From: Chryseolinea sp.
GTDB taxonomy: Bacteria; Bacteroidota; Bacteroidia; Cytophagales; Cyclobacteriaceae
DNA: 64,000 nt
Assembly (NCBI GenBank): GCA_025923195.1
Contig: JAICGJ010000009.1
Span: forward strand, 1-64,000
Direction: 5' to 3'
Shown here: piece after piece, positions 24,890 through 32,837 of the stretch
How positions within the stretch are numbered: the stretch's first letter is position 1
How the letters are laid out: each line of letters starts with the position of its first letter
The notes under the pieces: generated by a model
The model's input: only the letters and a program-made list of their open reading frames with translations
Databases searched by the model: none
Told to the model about the DNA's origin: nothing
Position numbers and translations under genes: made by a program

Positions 24890-25947
24890 ATTTTTTTGAA
24901 AAGGAAAAACTTTCAGCGTTGCAGGCGAAAGAAGAAGCTCAGTGGATCACCTTCGCACCGTTCGTATTTCAGGCAACCAGAGTTCTCCGCGACAGCGGCA
25001 TTCTATCACTCGTTGAAGCCAATCGCGAGGGAATTACCCTAGAGGAAATAAACGGGAAAATAAATCTTCCAGCCTATGGAATAAGGGTGTTAATAGAAGC
25101 GGCATTGGGGATCGGCCTCCTCGTTCTGAAGGATGGAAAATATAAGATCACAAAAACCACATACTTCATCCTTCATGACGAACTAACGAAGGTAAATATG
25201 GATTTCACCCATGACGTATGTTACAATGGTATGTACTTTCTGGAAGAAAGCATAAGAAATCAAAAGCCTGAAGGATTAAAGGTGTTTGGAAATTGGAAAA
25301 CAATTTATGAAGCCCTGTCGACGGATCTCCCGGACAAGGCAAAGAAAAGCTGGTTTTCATTCGACCATTTTTATTCTGACTACGCATTTCCGGAGGTGCT
25401 GCCACATGTTTATTACTACAAACCAAAAAAATTGCTTGACATCGGAGGAAACACCGGTAAATGGTCGATGCAAAGTTTTGAATTCGATGCCGATGTCAAA
25501 ATTACAATTATGGATCTTCCGGGATACGTCGAAACGGCGAAAGAAGAGTTTCAGAAAAAGGGCTTTGGCGAACGCATTTCATTTTATCCGACAAATATTC
25601 TGGATGTATCCAAACAATTCCCATCTGGATTTGATGCAATCTGGATGAGCCAGTTCTTGGATTGTTTCGCCGATGAAGAAATTGTTTCTATTCTGCAGCG
25701 CTGCAAAAAAGCGCTGAATCCTGACGGCCGCATTTTTATATTGGAAACCTTTTGGGACCGGCAGCGATTCGAGGCATCAGCATTTTCGCTTCAGCAAACG
25801 TCATTATACTTTACGGTGATGGCAAACGGTAATAGTCAGATGTATGACTCCAAGGTTTTTATCCGGCTGGTGGAAAAGGCTGGATTGCATGTAATCGATC
25901 AAAAAGACTACATTGGAGTATCCCACACGTTGTTAGTCTGTCAGTGA
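24886..25947 (+). CDS. SAM-dependent methyltransferase
   Basis: A 353-residue class I methyltransferase with an N-terminal winged-helix dimerisation domain (about residues 1-100) and the AdoMet site LLDIGGNTGKW around Asp185, like acetylserotonin/plant-type O-methyltransferases. 'FDAIWMSQFLDCF' and 'RIFILETFWDR' are later motifs. It would methylate the aryl ring or a ring hydroxyl of the pigment; the exact position is not visible. The start overlaps the ketosynthase stop (ATGA). A second methyltransferase domain is fused to the MMPL protein at 34018. Confidence 0.88.
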   Translation: MNFFEKEKLSALQAKEEAQWITFAPFVFQATRVLRDSGILSLVEANREGITLEEINGKINLPAYGIRVLIEAALGIGLLVLKDGKYKITKTTYFILHDELTKVNMDFTHDVCYNGMYFLEESIRNQKPEGLKVFGNWKTIYEALSTDLPDKAKKSWFSFDHFYSDYAFPEVLPHVYYYKPKKLLDIGGNTGKWSMQSFEFDADVKITIMDLPGYVETAKEEFQKKGFGERISFYPTNILDVSKQFPSGFDAIWMSQFLDCFADEEIVSILQRCKKALNPDGRIFILETFWDRQRFEASAFSLQQTSLYFTVMANGNSQMYDSKVFIRLVEKAGLHVIDQKDYIGVSHTLLVCQ

Positions 25948-25996
25948 ACCATATTGGTAGATATCAGTGAAAGGTTATAAATTTTAATAAGAACAG

Positions 25997-27241
25997 ATGA
26001 GTGAGAAGGTTGATGTATTAGTGATTGGAGCAGGTCCCGCAGGATCCGTATCTGCCTCCATGCTTTGCCAGGCAGGCTACTCTATACGAGTGGTGGAAAA
26101 AGAAAAGTTTCCCCGTTTCGTGATTGGCGAAAGTCTGCTGCCGCGATGCATGGAAGTGCTGGAGGACGCCAAATTTTTGGACGCAATCAGGGTAAAGAAT
26201 TTTCAGGAAAAATCCGGTGCCAAATTCATGAAAGGTGACAAGGTATCTGATTTTAATTTCTCGGATCAGTTCTCAGATGGCTGGACCTGGACGTGGCAGG
26301 TACCACGCGCAGAATTTGACCTTACCTTGATTACTGAAGTTGAGAGAATGGGCGTGCCTGTAAGTTTTGAGACGACCGTAACAGGTATAGAATTTTTGGA
26401 AGATGAAACATCGTTGACAACGGTCCAGCACAAGGATGGTTCGACCGAAAAAATCTCAGCGAGATTTATCATGGATGCCAGCGGGTACGGAAGAGTCATT
26501 CCGAGATTGTTTAACTTGGACAAACCTTCCAGTCTTGATCCTCGCAAGGCAGTGTTTGCCCACGTTCATGATATTCACCGAGATAACCATGATGAACCTA
26601 ACCGCATAATTGCCGTGATGTATGCACCCGGAGTCTGGACCTGGATTATTCCATTCTCGACCGGAATAACTTCTCTAGGATTTGTGGGCAGCTACGATTT
26701 CTTCAAAACGTTACCTGAAAGTCAAGCCGAACAATTCAAAACCTGTATTAATGGCAACACCTATTTAAAGAAACGCTTCGGAGACGTGGGCTGGGCCTTC
26801 GAACCTAGAAAGTTGGAAGCATGGTCTGCGACAACCGACAAATTCTATGGTAAGGGATTTGTGCTCACAGGGAATGTCACGGAATTTCTAGACCCTATAT
26901 TCTCGTCTGGGGTTATGTTCGCGACAGTCTCCAGCCATCTCGCCAGCAAACTTGTGATCCGGAAACTAAAAGGCGAAGCCATTGATTGGGATAGAGATTA
27001 CACAAATTTTATCCGCCATGGCGTCGATACATTCCGCACATTTGTGATGGCCTGGTATGACGGAACTTTGGAGAAGATTTTCTTTTCAAAAAATCCTGAT
27101 CCGGCGATTAAGCGGCAAATTTGTTCTGTATTAGCAGGCTATGTATGGGACACGAATAATCCATACGTACGGGACCATGCAACATCATTAAGACGCCTGG
27201 CCAAATTAATAGATGTCCAGGAAAAACTGTCTACACTATAA
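25997..27241 (+). CDS. Flavin-dependent halogenase/monooxygenase
   Basis: A 414-residue FAD enzyme of the tryptophan-halogenase superfamily. The dinucleotide motif GAGPAG is at residues 11-16, followed by 'FPRFVIGESLLP', the superfamily signature. The halogenase hallmark WxWxIP is present as W214-T-W-I-I-P219. A lysine lies in 'FQEKSGAKF', in the region where many carrier-dependent halogenases keep the catalytic Lys; its assignment is uncertain. Flexirubins and xanthomonadins are often halogenated or hydroxylated on the ring, so this enzyme probably does one of these. Which one cannot be decided here. It follows the methyltransferase by 49 bases. Confidence 0.85.
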   Translation: MSEKVDVLVIGAGPAGSVSASMLCQAGYSIRVVEKEKFPRFVIGESLLPRCMEVLEDAKFLDAIRVKNFQEKSGAKFMKGDKVSDFNFSDQFSDGWTWTWQVPRAEFDLTLITEVERMGVPVSFETTVTGIEFLEDETSLTTVQHKDGSTEKISARFIMDASGYGRVIPRLFNLDKPSSLDPRKAVFAHVHDIHRDNHDEPNRIIAVMYAPGVWTWIIPFSTGITSLGFVGSYDFFKTLPESQAEQFKTCINGNTYLKKRFGDVGWAFEPRKLEAWSATTDKFYGKGFVLTGNVTEFLDPIFSSGVMFATVSSHLASKLVIRKLKGEAIDWDRDYTNFIRHGVDTFRTFVMAWYDGTLEKIFFSKNPDPAIKRQICSVLAGYVWDTNNPYVRDHATSLRRLAKLIDVQEKLSTL

Positions 27242-27311
27242 AACATGGGTTCCCTTTACAGATGAAGTTAGTTGCTTTGTTAACCAGTTACTTTGATCAA
27301 AGACCAAGCCA

Positions 27312-27965
27312 ATGAATTTCATCACGCGCTATTCCCACGTACGCAATCGCTCCCTCATCAGACAGGGAGAACTTATTTGCAGGGACTTGCGCGGAACGCT
27401 GCCTGATTTTCTCGATGCTTCATTCGATTCACTCGGCATTGGATATCCGAAATTTTATAAGATGGATACACTCTCCAAACTTGGTTTTTTGGGAGCAGAA
27501 ATGTTGTTAAAAGAAATTCCGTTGCTTGAGGATTACGATCCCTTTCAGGTCGCCTTAATACTGTCAAATGCTTACGGAAGTCTGGATACAGATATGAAGT
27601 ACTTTGAATCTACGAAAACGGTGCCGAGTCCTGCCCTGTTCGTGTATACCTTACCAAATATTGCGGCGGGGGAGATTTGCATCCGAAACGGAATAAAGGG
27701 AGAAAATGCATTTTTTATCTGGCCCAGGTTTGATGCAAAACAAATGCATAATTACGTTGAACTGGTAATGGCAGCTGATAACACACAGGCTTGCGTAGCC
27801 GGCTGGGTAGATGTGATGGGGAGTCACCACGATGTTTTCTTATATTTGGCTGAAAAAAAAGAAAGAGGGAACGCATTGGTGCACGCTGCGGTTCACTTGC
27901 AAAAACTATATGAGTTGAAAGGATATGGAACAGCTAATGACCGATCTGAAGAGGCAAATCATTGA
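27312..27965 (+). CDS. Half-length ketosynthase-like protein, no active-site cysteine
   Basis: A 217-residue protein resembling only the N-terminal half of a ketosynthase. 'FQVALILSNAYGSLDTD' and 'PSPALFVYTLPNIAAGEICI' correspond to the KS segments that precede the nucleophile elbow, but where the Cys should be the sequence reads 'ENAFFIWPRFDAKQM', with no cysteine. 'ACVAGWVDVM' aligns with the following 'GG.D' strand. Similar short proteins are typical of flexirubin clusters and may form heterodimers or bind ACP. Its end overlaps the second ACP gene by 41 bases. Confidence 0.75.
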   Translation: MNFITRYSHVRNRSLIRQGELICRDLRGTLPDFLDASFDSLGIGYPKFYKMDTLSKLGFLGAEMLLKEIPLLEDYDPFQVALILSNAYGSLDTDMKYFESTKTVPSPALFVYTLPNIAAGEICIRNGIKGENAFFIWPRFDAKQMHNYVELVMAADNTQACVAGWVDVMGSHHDVFLYLAEKKERGNALVHAAVHLQKLYELKGYGTANDRSEEANH

Positions 27966-28182
27966 GGCGCTGAATCTAAAACATCTCAAGCCTGAGGATA
28001 TTGGTGACGACCAACCGCTGTTTGTGGATGGACTAGGATTGGATTCAATCGATGCCTTGGAATTGATCGTTCTACTTCAGCAACACTATAATATCAAGCT
28101 GGCAAATCCGCAAGATGGCCCTCAGATATTCAAATCTGTCAAGAGCATCGCAGAATTCATCAAAGCCAATCAACCAGCATAA
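27925..28182 (+). CDS. Acyl carrier protein (second)
   Basis: An 85-residue ACP with the phosphopantetheine Ser41 in 'GLGLDSIDALEL'. The ATG at 27925 has AAAGGA six bases before it, one of the few Shine-Dalgarno-like sequences in this cluster, and overlaps the preceding gene by 41 bases; an ATG four codons later is the alternative. It would serve with the ketosynthases that follow. The pair of ACPs in one cluster matches other aryl-polyene loci. Confidence 0.92.
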   Translation: MEQLMTDLKRQIIEALNLKHLKPEDIGDDQPLFVDGLGLDSIDALELIVLLQQHYNIKLANPQDGPQIFKSVKSIAEFIKANQPA

Positions 28183-28183
28183 T

Positions 28184-29383
28184 TTGGAAGATCGCGTTTA
28201 CGTTGCAGGCATTGGACTCATTTCGGCCATTGGTGATTCAGTGGATGAAACCTTTCAATCGTTAAAGAAAGAAGTTTCAGGAATAAGCCATATTACATTG
28301 TTCGATTCAGTGAATCGAGGGAAGCTTCCGGTAGGGGAAGTTAAGATATCGAACACGCTGCTGGCCAAAAGGCTTTCTCAAAAGACTCACATTACCCGCA
28401 CCGCCTTGCTGGGGATTCATGCAGCTCGCGAAGCAGCATCACACGCAGGTATCGATCTTAAGAAATGGCGAACAGGATTGATCTCAGCTACGACAGTAGG
28501 CGGGATGGACAAGACCGAAAACTTCTTTTATAATTTTAGGGAAAATCCACGGAAGGGACGGCTTCGTGAAGTTGTTAATCACGAATGCGGCAAGACAACG
28601 GAGTTGATTGCAGATGATCTGGGAATTAACAATTTTTTAAGCACCGTCAATACAGCTTGTTCATCATCTGTCAATTCGATTGCATTTGGTGCCCGACTTA
28701 TTAAACACAACGAACTGGATATTGTAATTGCCGGGGGAACAGATGCACTTTCAAAATTTACCTTAAATGGATTCAACAGCCTGATGATACTTGACCCTCA
28801 ACCGTGCAGACCATTTGACGCCAGCCGAAACGGCTTGAATTTGGGTGAAGGTGCAGGTTTTGTTGTGTTGATTTCTGATCGAGTCAGGAAGATGGAAAAA
28901 AAGACACCTGCAGTATATGTGGGTGGTTATGCTAATACGAATGACTCCTACCATCAGACCGCTTCCTCACCCGATGGAAGAGGATCGTATGGTGCTATGC
29001 AGAAAGCTTTAGAAATGAGCGGGCTACATCCTGTAGACGTTGACTACATCAACCTGCATGGGACAGGGACACTGAACAATGATCTCTCTGAAGGAACGGC
29101 GATAGGGAGGTTATATGGCGAGCGATATCCTAAGTTAAGTTCCACTAAAGCGTTTACCGGACATACGTTGGGAGCAAGTGGTGGAATCGAGGCGATATTC
29201 TCAATCATTGCCATTGAAAAACAGTGTGTGTTCCCAAACCTGCGTTTTAAAAATCCGATAGAGGAAGTCAAACTTATCCCTCAAACGAAATTTGAGCAGA
29301 ACATAAAAATCAGACATGTGATGAGCAATTCCTTCGGCTTTGGCGGAAATTGTTCTTCGATCATATTTTCGGCTAACAGCTAA
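28184..29383 (+). CDS. Beta-ketoacyl-ACP synthase
   Basis: A 399-residue KAS II-type ketosynthase with a complete triad: Cys159 in 'NTACSSSVNS', His292 in 'NLHGTGTLNND' and His327 in 'FTGHTLGASG'. The start is placed at TTG 28184, one base after the ACP stop, which yields MEDRVYVAGIGLISAIG and matches family N-termini; the nearest ATG (28115) would overlap the ACP gene by 68 bases in another frame. It probably pairs with the cysteine-less protein at 29415 as a KS/chain-length-factor heterodimer. Its last codons lie inside a heptamer repeat. Confidence 0.9.
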   Translation: MEDRVYVAGIGLISAIGDSVDETFQSLKKEVSGISHITLFDSVNRGKLPVGEVKISNTLLAKRLSQKTHITRTALLGIHAAREAASHAGIDLKKWRTGLISATTVGGMDKTENFFYNFRENPRKGRLREVVNHECGKTTELIADDLGINNFLSTVNTACSSSVNSIAFGARLIKHNELDIVIAGGTDALSKFTLNGFNSLMILDPQPCRPFDASRNGLNLGEGAGFVVLISDRVRKMEKKTPAVYVGGYANTNDSYHQTASSPDGRGSYGAMQKALEMSGLHPVDVDYINLHGTGTLNNDLSEGTAIGRLYGERYPKLSSTKAFTGHTLGASGGIEAIFSIIAIEKQCVFPNLRFKNPIEEVKLIPQTKFEQNIKIRHVMSNSFGFGGNCSSIIFSANS

Positions 29384-29406
29384 CAGTTGACAGCGAACAG
29401 CTAACG
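29372..29406 (+). repeat. Heptamer repeats spanning a stop codon (GCTAACA type)
   Basis: Five exact 7-base units: GCTAACA, GCTAACA, GTTGACA, GCGAACA, GCTAACG. The array begins inside the ketosynthase gene, so the terminal residues and the TAA stop (29381-29383) are made of repeat sequence. Confidence 0.85.
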
Positions 29407-29414
29407 ATTAATTA

Positions 29415-30470
29415 ATGGCAATGTATATCAAAGGAATGGGCTGTATTTCACCTCAGAAGACCTGGGATGACAGTCCTTTGCTTAGCCAGCCATTCCTTAA
29501 TGAAGGTGATAAACTCACATGCTACGAGCCTGATTACGCAAAGTACATCGAGCCAAAGGTGCTTCGGCGAATGAGCAGGATCATTAAGATGGGAGTGACG
29601 GCGGGCATGATGGCTTTAAAACAAGCCGGTCTGGACGTTCCTAACGGTATCATTACGGGTACAGCATATGGATGCCTGGACGACACGGGCATTTTCCTGA
29701 ATAAAATGATCGAAAATTCGGAACAGGCTTTGAATCCTACACCTTTTATTCAGTCAACACATAATACGATAGGTTCGCAGATCGCGTTGTTGCTGCAATG
29801 CCAGGGTTATAATCAAACCTACACCCAAGGAGCCTTCTCGTTTGAAAATGCATTGCTCGATGCCAGGTTGGAGCTTACTGACTTTCCTTCGCAATCTCTC
29901 TTGGTCGGGGCGGTGGATGAAATCACAGCGGTAAGTCATGCTATATTAAGACGGTTTGACATTTACAGGGACGACATTAATAACCTCAACCTATTTACCG
30001 CAAACCAAAACGGCACTCTTCACGGCGAAGGTGCGGCATATTTCGTGCTTTCTGGATTTCGCGCGCCGACAGATCGTGTCTGTCTTGAAGCCATAAAAAT
30101 GGTCTATAATCCAACATATGATGACCTTAGGGATGAAATTCTTTCTTTTTTAAATAGAAACGGACTTGGCGCAGATGACATCGATTTCATCCTGGTAGGC
30201 AAAAGTGGGGATAAAAAGCGCGATGTAAATACAGAATTAATTTCAACTTCGTATTTTGCCTCAAGTTCTGTTGGCGTGTTTAAGCACTTAAGTGGTGAAT
30301 ACCCAACGGCTTCTGCCTTTGCATTGTGGCTTTCAGCAAAAATTATGGCAGAGAACCACATTCCTGACGTAGTTGTTGTCAGAAATGAATACCGGCCAAT
30401 GAAACGGCTGTTAATTCTTAATTCTTATTTTGGAAGGCACCATTCATTGATTTTATTGCGCGAATGTTAA
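29415..30470 (+). CDS. Chain-length-factor-like ketosynthase homologue
   Basis: A 351-residue ketosynthase homologue that lacks the nucleophile. Where active enzymes have T-A-C-S-S, this reads Q-G-A-F-S ('YTQGAFSFENALLDARLEL'), so Cys is replaced by Phe. The first catalytic His is also lost ('FILVGKSGDKKRD' in place of 'NLHGTGT'); a His remains in 'VFKHLSGEYPTASAFAL'. This is the pattern of a chain-length factor that dimerises with an active ketosynthase, most likely the one encoded just upstream. The deacetylase gene overlaps its end by seven bases. Confidence 0.82.
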   Translation: MAMYIKGMGCISPQKTWDDSPLLSQPFLNEGDKLTCYEPDYAKYIEPKVLRRMSRIIKMGVTAGMMALKQAGLDVPNGIITGTAYGCLDDTGIFLNKMIENSEQALNPTPFIQSTHNTIGSQIALLLQCQGYNQTYTQGAFSFENALLDARLELTDFPSQSLLVGAVDEITAVSHAILRRFDIYRDDINNLNLFTANQNGTLHGEGAAYFVLSGFRAPTDRVCLEAIKMVYNPTYDDLRDEILSFLNRNGLGADDIDFILVGKSGDKKRDVNTELISTSYFASSSVGVFKHLSGEYPTASAFALWLSAKIMAENHIPDVVVVRNEYRPMKRLLILNSYFGRHHSLILLREC

Positions 30471-31237
30471 AAGCAAGGACTATCAATATTATATTTCTCG
30501 CCATACTAGTCATTTTGGTGGCATTTGACTCGACGAACAATATTTCTCGCTGGTGGTATGCCTTATTGGTCATTATTTATTTAAACATCCAGGTTTACGG
30601 TGCTTCGGTATTGTCAGCGGAATTTTTTCTCCCCGTAATATTTAAGGGCGATAGAAACTCTAACAAAATTGCGATCACCTTTGACGATGGACCGATTCCT
30701 GTTATGACCGAAAAAATCCTGGACATTTTAAATGCCCATAAAGTGCCGGCGGCATTCTTTTGTATTGGAAATCGCGTCCACGATTACCCAGCGCTTACGA
30801 AACGAATACATGACTCAGGTCATTTGATCGGCAATCATAGTTACTGGCATGGGGCAATGTTCGATCTTCAATCCCCTGACAAAATTGCGAGGGAACTGGC
30901 TGATACGGATACAGCTATTCAAAAGGTCATCAACAAAAAGCCTAATTTTTTCCGACCTCCCTTCGGCGTTACTAATCCCATGGTCGCTAGTGCCGTTAAA
31001 AGGCGCGGCTACAAGACTATTGGCTGGAGTATCCGTTCATTTGATACCATGACTAAAAATGGCAACATTTTGCTGGAACGCGTCACTCAATCGCTAAAGG
31101 GCGGAGATGTGATACTATTTCACGACTACAGTAGGGCCACCTTAGAGATGTTACCTCAATTCTTGGAGCAAGTTGCCAGCCTTGGACTAAAAATTGTGAG
31201 GATAGATGAATTGGTCAAGGAGAAAGCGTATGCCTAG
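30464..31237 (+). CDS. Polysaccharide deacetylase (NodB homology) family protein
   Basis: A 257-residue carbohydrate esterase family 4-like protein with two N-terminal membrane helices (about residues 8-45). The metal-binding triad is complete: Asp74-Asp75 in TFDDGP and His125-x3-His129 in 'HSYWHG'; 'FFRPPFGVTNP' and 'GWSIRSFD' are the later motifs, with a final 'ILFHDY'. It would deacetylate an N-acetyl sugar or a related acyl amide in the envelope. In a cluster that also carries a glycosyltransferase it may trim a sugar attached to the pigment; that link is inferred. Confidence 0.88.
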   Translation: MLKARTINIIFLAILVILVAFDSTNNISRWWYALLVIIYLNIQVYGASVLSAEFFLPVIFKGDRNSNKIAITFDDGPIPVMTEKILDILNAHKVPAAFFCIGNRVHDYPALTKRIHDSGHLIGNHSYWHGAMFDLQSPDKIARELADTDTAIQKVINKKPNFFRPPFGVTNPMVASAVKRRGYKTIGWSIRSFDTMTKNGNILLERVTQSLKGGDVILFHDYSRATLEMLPQFLEQVASLGLKIVRIDELVKEKAYA

Positions 31238-31871
31238 AATGTTTGTAATTTTTGCTGCAATAGTTTTACCATCATTTTTTTTACAGATTTTCGCGCAAAA
31301 CCCGGAGTTCAGGCCGGTTAATGACCTGTCGGCATTTAAGAAAAAGTTCACAACGGAGTCCGCCAAAGTGCAATCTATCACAAGCGATTTTATACAAGAG
31401 AAAACGCTGGCGGCGCTCACGGAGAAAATTACATCTACAGGAAGATTTTGGTTCAAGAGAAACAATCGTGTAAGAATTGAATATCAAAAACCGTTCACAT
31501 ACCTCATGATCATGAACGGGGATAAAATGTCGGTGCGCGATAATGAAAAAGAAAATACCATAGAGGTGAAATCAAACAGACTTTTCCGCCAAGTGAACCG
31601 GATTATGATTGATTGCGTCCAGGGAACAATATTGGACAGCAAGGATTTTACGTCAAAGGTCTTTGAAAATGACCACCTGTACTTGCTCGAAATGACGCCC
31701 ACAGCAAAGTCACTTCGTGAGTTTTTTCAGACCATTCTACTGATCGTTGAGAAGAAGGACTATTCTGTTAAATCTATTGAGATGAACGAACCCGCAGGCG
31801 ATAAGACCATTATTTCTTTTAAGAATAAGAGATTAAATGAACAGGTCGCGGATACCGTTTTTGCTCTTTAG
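31230..31871 (+). CDS. LolA-like outer-membrane lipoprotein carrier family protein
   Basis: A 213-residue periplasmic protein. ATG 31230 gives a signal peptide (MPRMFVIFAAIVLPSFFLQIFAQ) and overlaps the deacetylase stop by eight bases. The mature part has the LolA-type start 'FKKKFTTESAKVQSITSDFIQEK' and strands such as 'STGRFWFKRNNRVRIEY', which build an incomplete beta-barrel around a hydrophobic cavity. Aryl-polyene clusters nearly always contain such a gene; it is thought to carry the lipid-like pigment across the periplasm. It overlaps the lipoprotein gene that follows by 35 bases. Confidence 0.86.
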   Translation: MPRMFVIFAAIVLPSFFLQIFAQNPEFRPVNDLSAFKKKFTTESAKVQSITSDFIQEKTLAALTEKITSTGRFWFKRNNRVRIEYQKPFTYLMIMNGDKMSVRDNEKENTIEVKSNRLFRQVNRIMIDCVQGTILDSKDFTSKVFENDHLYLLEMTPTAKSLREFFQTILLIVEKKDYSVKSIEMNEPAGDKTIISFKNKRLNEQVADTVFAL

Positions 31872-32472
31872 TATCAGCTGGTTGTGCAGCGGCTGCTCTT
31901 CAGACTATCGATATATGCAGTCCGTTGAATCCCGTCCGGATTGTATTGCAAAACTTGCTCCTGTACAGTTCGAAACGTCGTGGTATCATGCGAGTGTTGA
32001 CGTAGTCGGTAATCATATCAGCGGTCTATTGCTGATAAAGAATATGCCGGATAGCTCTTATAGGATCGTTTTTACCAATGAAGCTGGTGTGACGTTTTTC
32101 GACTTTGGGTTCTCGCGGGAGGGAACTTTTGCCGTATATAATGTCATCCATAAATTGGATAAAGGCCCGGTAATACATACGTTGCAACAGGATTTCGAAC
32201 TAATATTAGGTCTCCCATTTCGAAACGCATCTTATAAAACCTGGATAATGAACGACGAAGTTTTTTATGGCACGCGCCAAAAAAACGGAACTTCTTATTT
32301 CATTACCACCAAAGATTGTGCTTCTTTGCGCCGACTGGAATTGGGTTCTGCCCGAAAGCGTAAAACTACAGTTGAAGTTACAGGGCAGGGTTATCCCAGG
32401 CCGGAAAAAATTGAATTAAGACACTACGTTTTTGATATGCGGATCAAACTTACCCGCTTTGACAAGGAATGA
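31837..32472 (+). CDS. Predicted lipoprotein, possible DUF3261-like partner
   Basis: A 211-residue lipoprotein: signal MNRSRIPFLLFSISWLCSGC with the lipid-bearing cysteine at position 20. The mature protein is beta-rich and positionally equals the DUF3261-type lipoproteins that follow LolA-like genes in aryl-polyene clusters, suggesting a LolB-like acceptor at the outer membrane. The domain assignment rests on position and general pattern, not on a clear motif. It overlaps genes on both sides (35 and 4 bases), so it is part of one translationally coupled block. Confidence 0.72.
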   Translation: MNRSRIPFLLFSISWLCSGCSSDYRYMQSVESRPDCIAKLAPVQFETSWYHASVDVVGNHISGLLLIKNMPDSSYRIVFTNEAGVTFFDFGFSREGTFAVYNVIHKLDKGPVIHTLQQDFELILGLPFRNASYKTWIMNDEVFYGTRQKNGTSYFITTKDCASLRRLELGSARKRKTTVEVTGQGYPRPEKIELRHYVFDMRIKLTRFDKE

Positions 32473-32837
32473 TTCTGCTTAACGACTTTTATACACTTAC
32501 CGAAAAAGTTGAAGTTCCCGGTGTCGTGAAGGCAAAAATCGCCATTAACAAGAGACATCGGATTTTTGATGGACATTTTCCCGGGTTACCCGTTGTACCT
32601 GGTGTCTGCATGCTTCAGATAATAAGGGAGATTATGGAAGTAAGTTCGGGTCGGGTATTGAAGGTCACGGCCGCAGATAATATGAAATTCCTTTCCGTTA
32701 TCAACCCTGACCAGAACAACCAAGTAGAAGCCGTCATTAATTATGCAGAGGTCGCTGATAAGTTTTCAATTAATGCCACACTTTTTGCAGGAACAACAAC
32801 ATTTTTTAAATTAAAAGCAATCCTTCAAATCTCCTGA
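32469..32837 (+). CDS. FabZ-like 3-hydroxyacyl-ACP dehydratase
   Basis: A 122-residue hotdog protein. 'IFDGHFPGLPVVPGVCMLQ' is the FabA/FabZ active-site segment with the catalytic His; the Glu that follows in FabZ ('EALAQ') is replaced by 'IIREIME'. It ends 'FKLKAILQIS'. It would share dehydration steps with the protein at 22211, perhaps on different chain lengths. It overlaps the lipoprotein gene by four bases and the glycosyltransferase gene by one base. Confidence 0.85.
   Translation: MILLNDFYTLTEKVEVPGVVKAKIAINKRHRIFDGHFPGLPVVPGVCMLQIIREIMEVSSGRVLKVTAADNMKFLSVINPDQNNQVEAVINYAEVADKFSINATLFAGTTTFFKLKAILQIS

Noticed and set aside
19844-30470. DarB (KAS III-like) among the ketosynthases
   Set aside because: All ketosynthases are of the FabF/FabB kind, with Cys-His-His or decayed versions; none has the Cys-His-Asn pattern of KAS III.
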